A DNA stretch of 64,000 bases from CALVUJ01 sp045119835 (GTDB lineage: Bacteria > Bacillota_I > Bacilli_A > RFN20 > DUOF01): assembly GCA_045119835.1 (NCBI GenBank), contig JBGVED010000061.1, positions 12,250-76,249 on the forward strand. The letters run 5' to 3'. The number at the start of each line of letters is the position of its first letter. The stretch's first letter is position 1. Under the pieces are notes generated by a model. That model had not been told where the DNA came from. It was given only the letters and a program-made list of their open reading frames with translations, and ran no database searches. Made by a program: the position numbers and the translations under genes. Shown here piece by piece: positions 61,872 through 64,000 of this stretch.

Positions 61872-63122
61872 TTAATAATTTAATATATCATCATTAAGTA
61901 AAAAATCAAATAGATTAATTATTAGTATTCCATTAGTATTGTAGTATGGTTTTACATCATCTTTTGTAATAATTATTTTTTTGAATGTGTCATCAATTCT
62001 TAATAATGAATTTTGTTCTTGTTCCATTTTTTCTTTGATTTGAAGAGATAAAGCAGATTGAATATAATATTTTTTGTTTCCCTTATTACAAACAAAATCT
62101 ACTTCGAGTTGTTTTCTTGTTTTGGTTCCTTTTGTATCTATTGTGTTGTATTCTACAATTCCAACATCAATGTTAAATCCTTTTATTTTAAGTTCATTAT
62201 ATATTATATTTTCCATAATATGTGTTTCTTCGTTTTGTCTGAAATTTAATCTAGCGTTTCTTAATCCTACATCAGAGAAGTAGTATTTATATGGTGTATT
62301 AATATATTTTTTGCCTTTTATATCATATCTTTTTGCTTGTTCAATAAGGAAAGAATCAACAAAGTAATCTAAATAATTTTTTATTGTATCTACATGAATG
62401 TTAACATTTTTAGTGCTTTTAAATGTATCGGATAATTTTTTAGGGTTTGTTAGTGACCCTATAGAAGAAGATAAAATATCTAATAGTTCTTCTAATTCTT
62501 CATTGTTATATATTTTGTTTCTTTCTTTTATGTCTTTAATGTAAGTTTCGGTAAATATATTTTTTAAATACAAAACCTTTTCTTCATCTGTTTTGATTTC
62601 TACTATTTTAGGTAGCCCTCCATATAACCAATATTCTTTCCAAGCTTCTTGTCTAGAACCGTTAAATACAGAATAAAATTCCTTAAATGATAGGGGAGCA
62701 ATGTGGACTTCATCTCCGCGTCCTCTAAATTCTGTTATTATATCTTTAGATAAAAATTTGGCGTTACTTCCTGTAACATAAGTGTCAGCATTTTTTATGT
62801 GTAAGAAACTATTAAGAACATCTTCAAATTCATTTACAAATTGTACTTCATCTAATAATATGTAGTACATTTCATTATCTTTAATCAAGTCATGAACATA
62901 TGTGCATAATTCGTCTGGATCGCGATATTTTTTGTTCATTCTATCATCTAAAGCTATTTTTATAATGTGATCTTCTTTAATCCCAATAGATAATAGGTAA
63001 TTGTAAAATAATTCAAAAAGCAAATAAGATTTTCCACATCTTCTTATTCCTGTTATTACTTTAATCATGCCATTGTTCATTTTATTGATTAGTCTATTTA
63101 GATACACGTCTCTTTTTATTTC
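61872..63122 (-). CDS. AAA ATPase with DUF4143 (AAA_14-type)
   Basis: The protein has 416 residues: Walker A TGIRRCGKSY near residue 25, Walker B YYILLDEVQF, VTGSNAKFLSKDI (sensor), SFKEFYSVF, then a winged-helix segment and a C-terminal DUF4143/nuclease-like fold with EVDFVCNKGNKKYYIQSAL (E-VD-F as in restriction-like domains). Such ATPases are common, of unclear role, and often mobile between genomes. AAAGGAGAATGCGCT precedes ATG 63122. It sits between two direct copies of a small peptide gene and below two large palindromes. Confidence 0.9.
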   Translation of the reverse strand, partial: EIKRDVYLNRLINKMNNGMIKVITGIRRCGKSYLLFELFYNYLLSIGIKEDHIIKIALDDRMNKKYRDPDELCTYVHDLIKDNEMYYILLDEVQFVNEFEDVLNSFLHIKNADTYVTGSNAKFLSKDIITEFRGRGDEVHIAPLSFKEFYSVFNGSRQEAWKEYWLYGGLPKIVEIKTDEEKVLYLKNIFTETYIKDIKERNKIYNNEELEELLDILSSSIGSLTNPKKLSDTFKSTKNVNIHVDTIKNYLDYFVDSFLIEQAKRYDIKGKKYINTPYKYYFSDVGLRNARLNFRQNEETHIMENIIYNELKIKGFNIDVGIVEYNTIDTKGTKTRKQLEVDFVCNKGNKKYYIQSALSLQIKEKMEQEQNSLLRIDDTFKKIIITKDDVKPYYNTNGILIINLFDFLLNDDILNY

Positions 63123-63140
63123 CATAGCGCATTCTCCTTT

Positions 63141-63178
63141 ATTAGATTTTTTTGCGGATATCCGCAATTATTTCTAAT
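63141..63178. repeat. Palindrome 1 upstream of the ATPase gene
   Basis: TTGCGGATATCCGCAA (63152-63167) is a perfect 16-bp palindrome flanked by ATTAGA and TCTAAT arms. It lies about 20 bp before the ATPase gene start codon, on its 5' side. Confidence 0.8.
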
Positions 63179-63225
63179 TTAATTGTATGCTTTTTAGTTT
63201 GCGGATTCAATGTTTTTGCTGCTAA

Positions 63226-63263
63226 ATTAGAAAAAAATGCGGAAAGGCGCATTTTTTTCTAAT
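63226..63263. repeat. Palindrome 2 upstream of the ATPase gene
   Basis: ATTAGAAAAAAATGCG and CGCATTTTTTTCTAAT are perfect 16-bp arms around GAAAGG. It shares ATTAGA and TGCGG with palindrome 1, and a further TTGCGGATTC lies between them. It could be a bidirectional terminator, an operator or a small transposon-type relic. From 63264 to 63530 the sequence is AT-rich with a further hairpin (63489-63515) and no gene I can support. Confidence 0.7.
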
Positions 63264-63530
63264 TATCATTTGGTAAATGGTTTATTTTGTTCGGTGTTTT
63301 TGAGGTGATTTATTTGATATTTTTGAGGTATAAAGTTTAAAGTACTAACTTGGTTGTTTCAAAAATGGAAAATACCACTTATTAAATTTTTTTGTGCGTT
63401 GTCGAGTTTTTCTAGGTAACTAAATTTTAATTATTAATGATTTTATTTGATACTTTATTTGCTGCTATTGTATTATATGATAGTTTATGAACTGTTTCCG
63501 TTTTGGAAATGGTTCGATTTTATTAGCAAA

Positions 63531-63650
63531 ATAAATTAATAATCATAATCCTAAATTAGGATGTGATATTAATGGCAAATAGTGATTATTTAATAGCGGG
63601 TAATGACGAACATGGTTTAGAGCCTTTGCCTACTGGCGGTGGTATGTTAA
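63531..63650 (+). repeat. Right copy of the peptide-gene repeat
   Basis: It matches 61741-61856 in the same orientation, including upstream region. The copies are 1.8 kb apart and flank the ATPase gene. Confidence 0.8.
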
Positions 63651-63700
63651 ACCCCCTTAAAAAATTACTGTTTATTTGGATTTTTGTGTTCTATAATTAG
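63572..63700 (+). CDS. Small peptide with LPTGGG and hydrophobic C-terminus
   Basis: The peptide has 42 residues: a hydrophilic N-terminus (MANSDYLIAGNDEHGLE), PLPTGGGML, then a basic pair and a hydrophobic end (LLFIWIFVF). It looks like a small membrane or secreted peptide, possibly bacteriocin- or signal-like, but no family is recognised. TAGGATGTGATATTA precedes the ATG. A broken copy lies at 61788. Confidence 0.55.
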   Translation: MANSDYLIAGNDEHGLEPLPTGGGMLNPLKKLLFIWIFVFYN

Positions 63701-63753
63701 ATTTATATATAATTTTTATTATTTGTGTTAAAATATGCGTGGTGATTAAATAT

Positions 63754-64000
63754 ATGCAAATAAAAGGTGAATTTAAAAATGGTACTATTACTATATCTAA
63801 TTTAAAAACAGAAGATGGTTATTATAAATGTCACTTCGAATTTGATGTAAATATTTCTATGTATAATATTGATTTTACTTATCATTTTGGCGAAGCAATG
63901 TATCTTAGTATGTATGATTTTATAAATCATAAACAAGATTATTTAGTTGATGAAAATGAAATAGATAATCGTTTAGAAATGACAAAAGAATATTTTGCTA
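63754..64000 (+). CDS. Hypothetical protein, truncated by the window end
   Basis: 82 codons are open to the window edge. GGTGATTAAATAT precedes the ATG, with TTAAAAT about 25 bp upstream. The start MQIKGEFKNGTITISNLKTE and later FEFDVNISMYNIDFTYHFGE are beta-rich. No family is recognised. Confidence 0.55.
   Translation, partial: MQIKGEFKNGTITISNLKTEDGYYKCHFEFDVNISMYNIDFTYHFGEAMYLSMYDFINHKQDYLVDENEIDNRLEMTKEYFA

Noticed and set aside
1..64000. tRNA and rRNA genes
   Set aside because: No cloverleaf or rRNA segment was noticed by eye. A tRNAscan run would be needed to be sure.

Overview
The window comes from a strongly AT-rich chromosome of a Bacillota bacterium, most likely a low-GC member of the class Bacilli near Erysipelotrichia or the Mollicutes relatives. 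The reasons are the gene order, Gram-positive ribosome binding sites (GAGGTGATT patterns matching the 16S tail), extended -10 promoters (TGTTATAAT) and standard-code use of TGG for Trp. Several genes point to endospore formation: yqfC, yqfD, a yqfQ-like gene, gerQ, two CotF-like coat proteins and two collagen-like proteins resembling exosporium proteins. TGA is used as a stop only twice in about 64 genes.

Layout. 1-3.6 kb: the end of an ABC-F ATPase and a lipoprotein with ten Ig-like domains, broken by one in-frame TGA. 3.6-6.7 kb: a T-box leader, a divergent HisRS-like gene and aspS. 6.8-7.0 kb: structured RNA copy A. 7.0-24.9 kb: a segment in the same order as the Bacillus subtilis yqf region (yqfC, yqfD, ybeY, cdd, era, recO, glyS, dnaG, sigA, trmK, yqfQ, cshB, nfo, yqfT). 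It is interrupted by a Na/Pi transporter plus a C39-like peptidase, and by a 4-5 kb accessory block (two unknowns, Sel1 repeats, dUTPase, EEP-family protein). 25-36.9 kb: an unknown helical protein, a sigma-like protein, rpmG, a metallo-hydrolase, an ABC exporter pair, a first EF-P paralog (Arg tip), cysS, a ComEC-like lipoprotein, and a divergent WYL regulator/RtcB pair. 37-42.9 kb: the spore-surface region with collagen-like proteins, DUF1540, HIT, RNA copy B, a thioredoxin-like lipoprotein, AlkD-like, gerQ, a possible third related RNA and CotF-like genes. 43-55.2 kb: housekeeping genes proS, ychF, patatin, uppP, a phosphoesterase and ung, then clpB under two CIRCE operators, a canonical EF-P (Lys tip), an SDR and a PLP enzyme. 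55.3-64 kb: a mixed accessory tail ending in a duplicated 42-residue peptide gene whose two copies flank an AAA ATPase/DUF4143 gene with large palindromes upstream.

The most unusual item is the pair of structured RNAs, A at 6799-6983 (+) and B at 39592-39775 (-). Their first 90 nt are nearly identical. Two helices carry compensatory changes, each copy has its own terminator hairpin, and a third locus beside gerQ shares the core. I do not recognise the family. Other leads are the TGA-interrupted lipoprotein with a 981-bp four-domain super-repeat, a HisRS-like protein lacking signature residues, EF-P paralogs with different tip residues, an internal clpB start, and the peptide/ATPase cassette at the right end.
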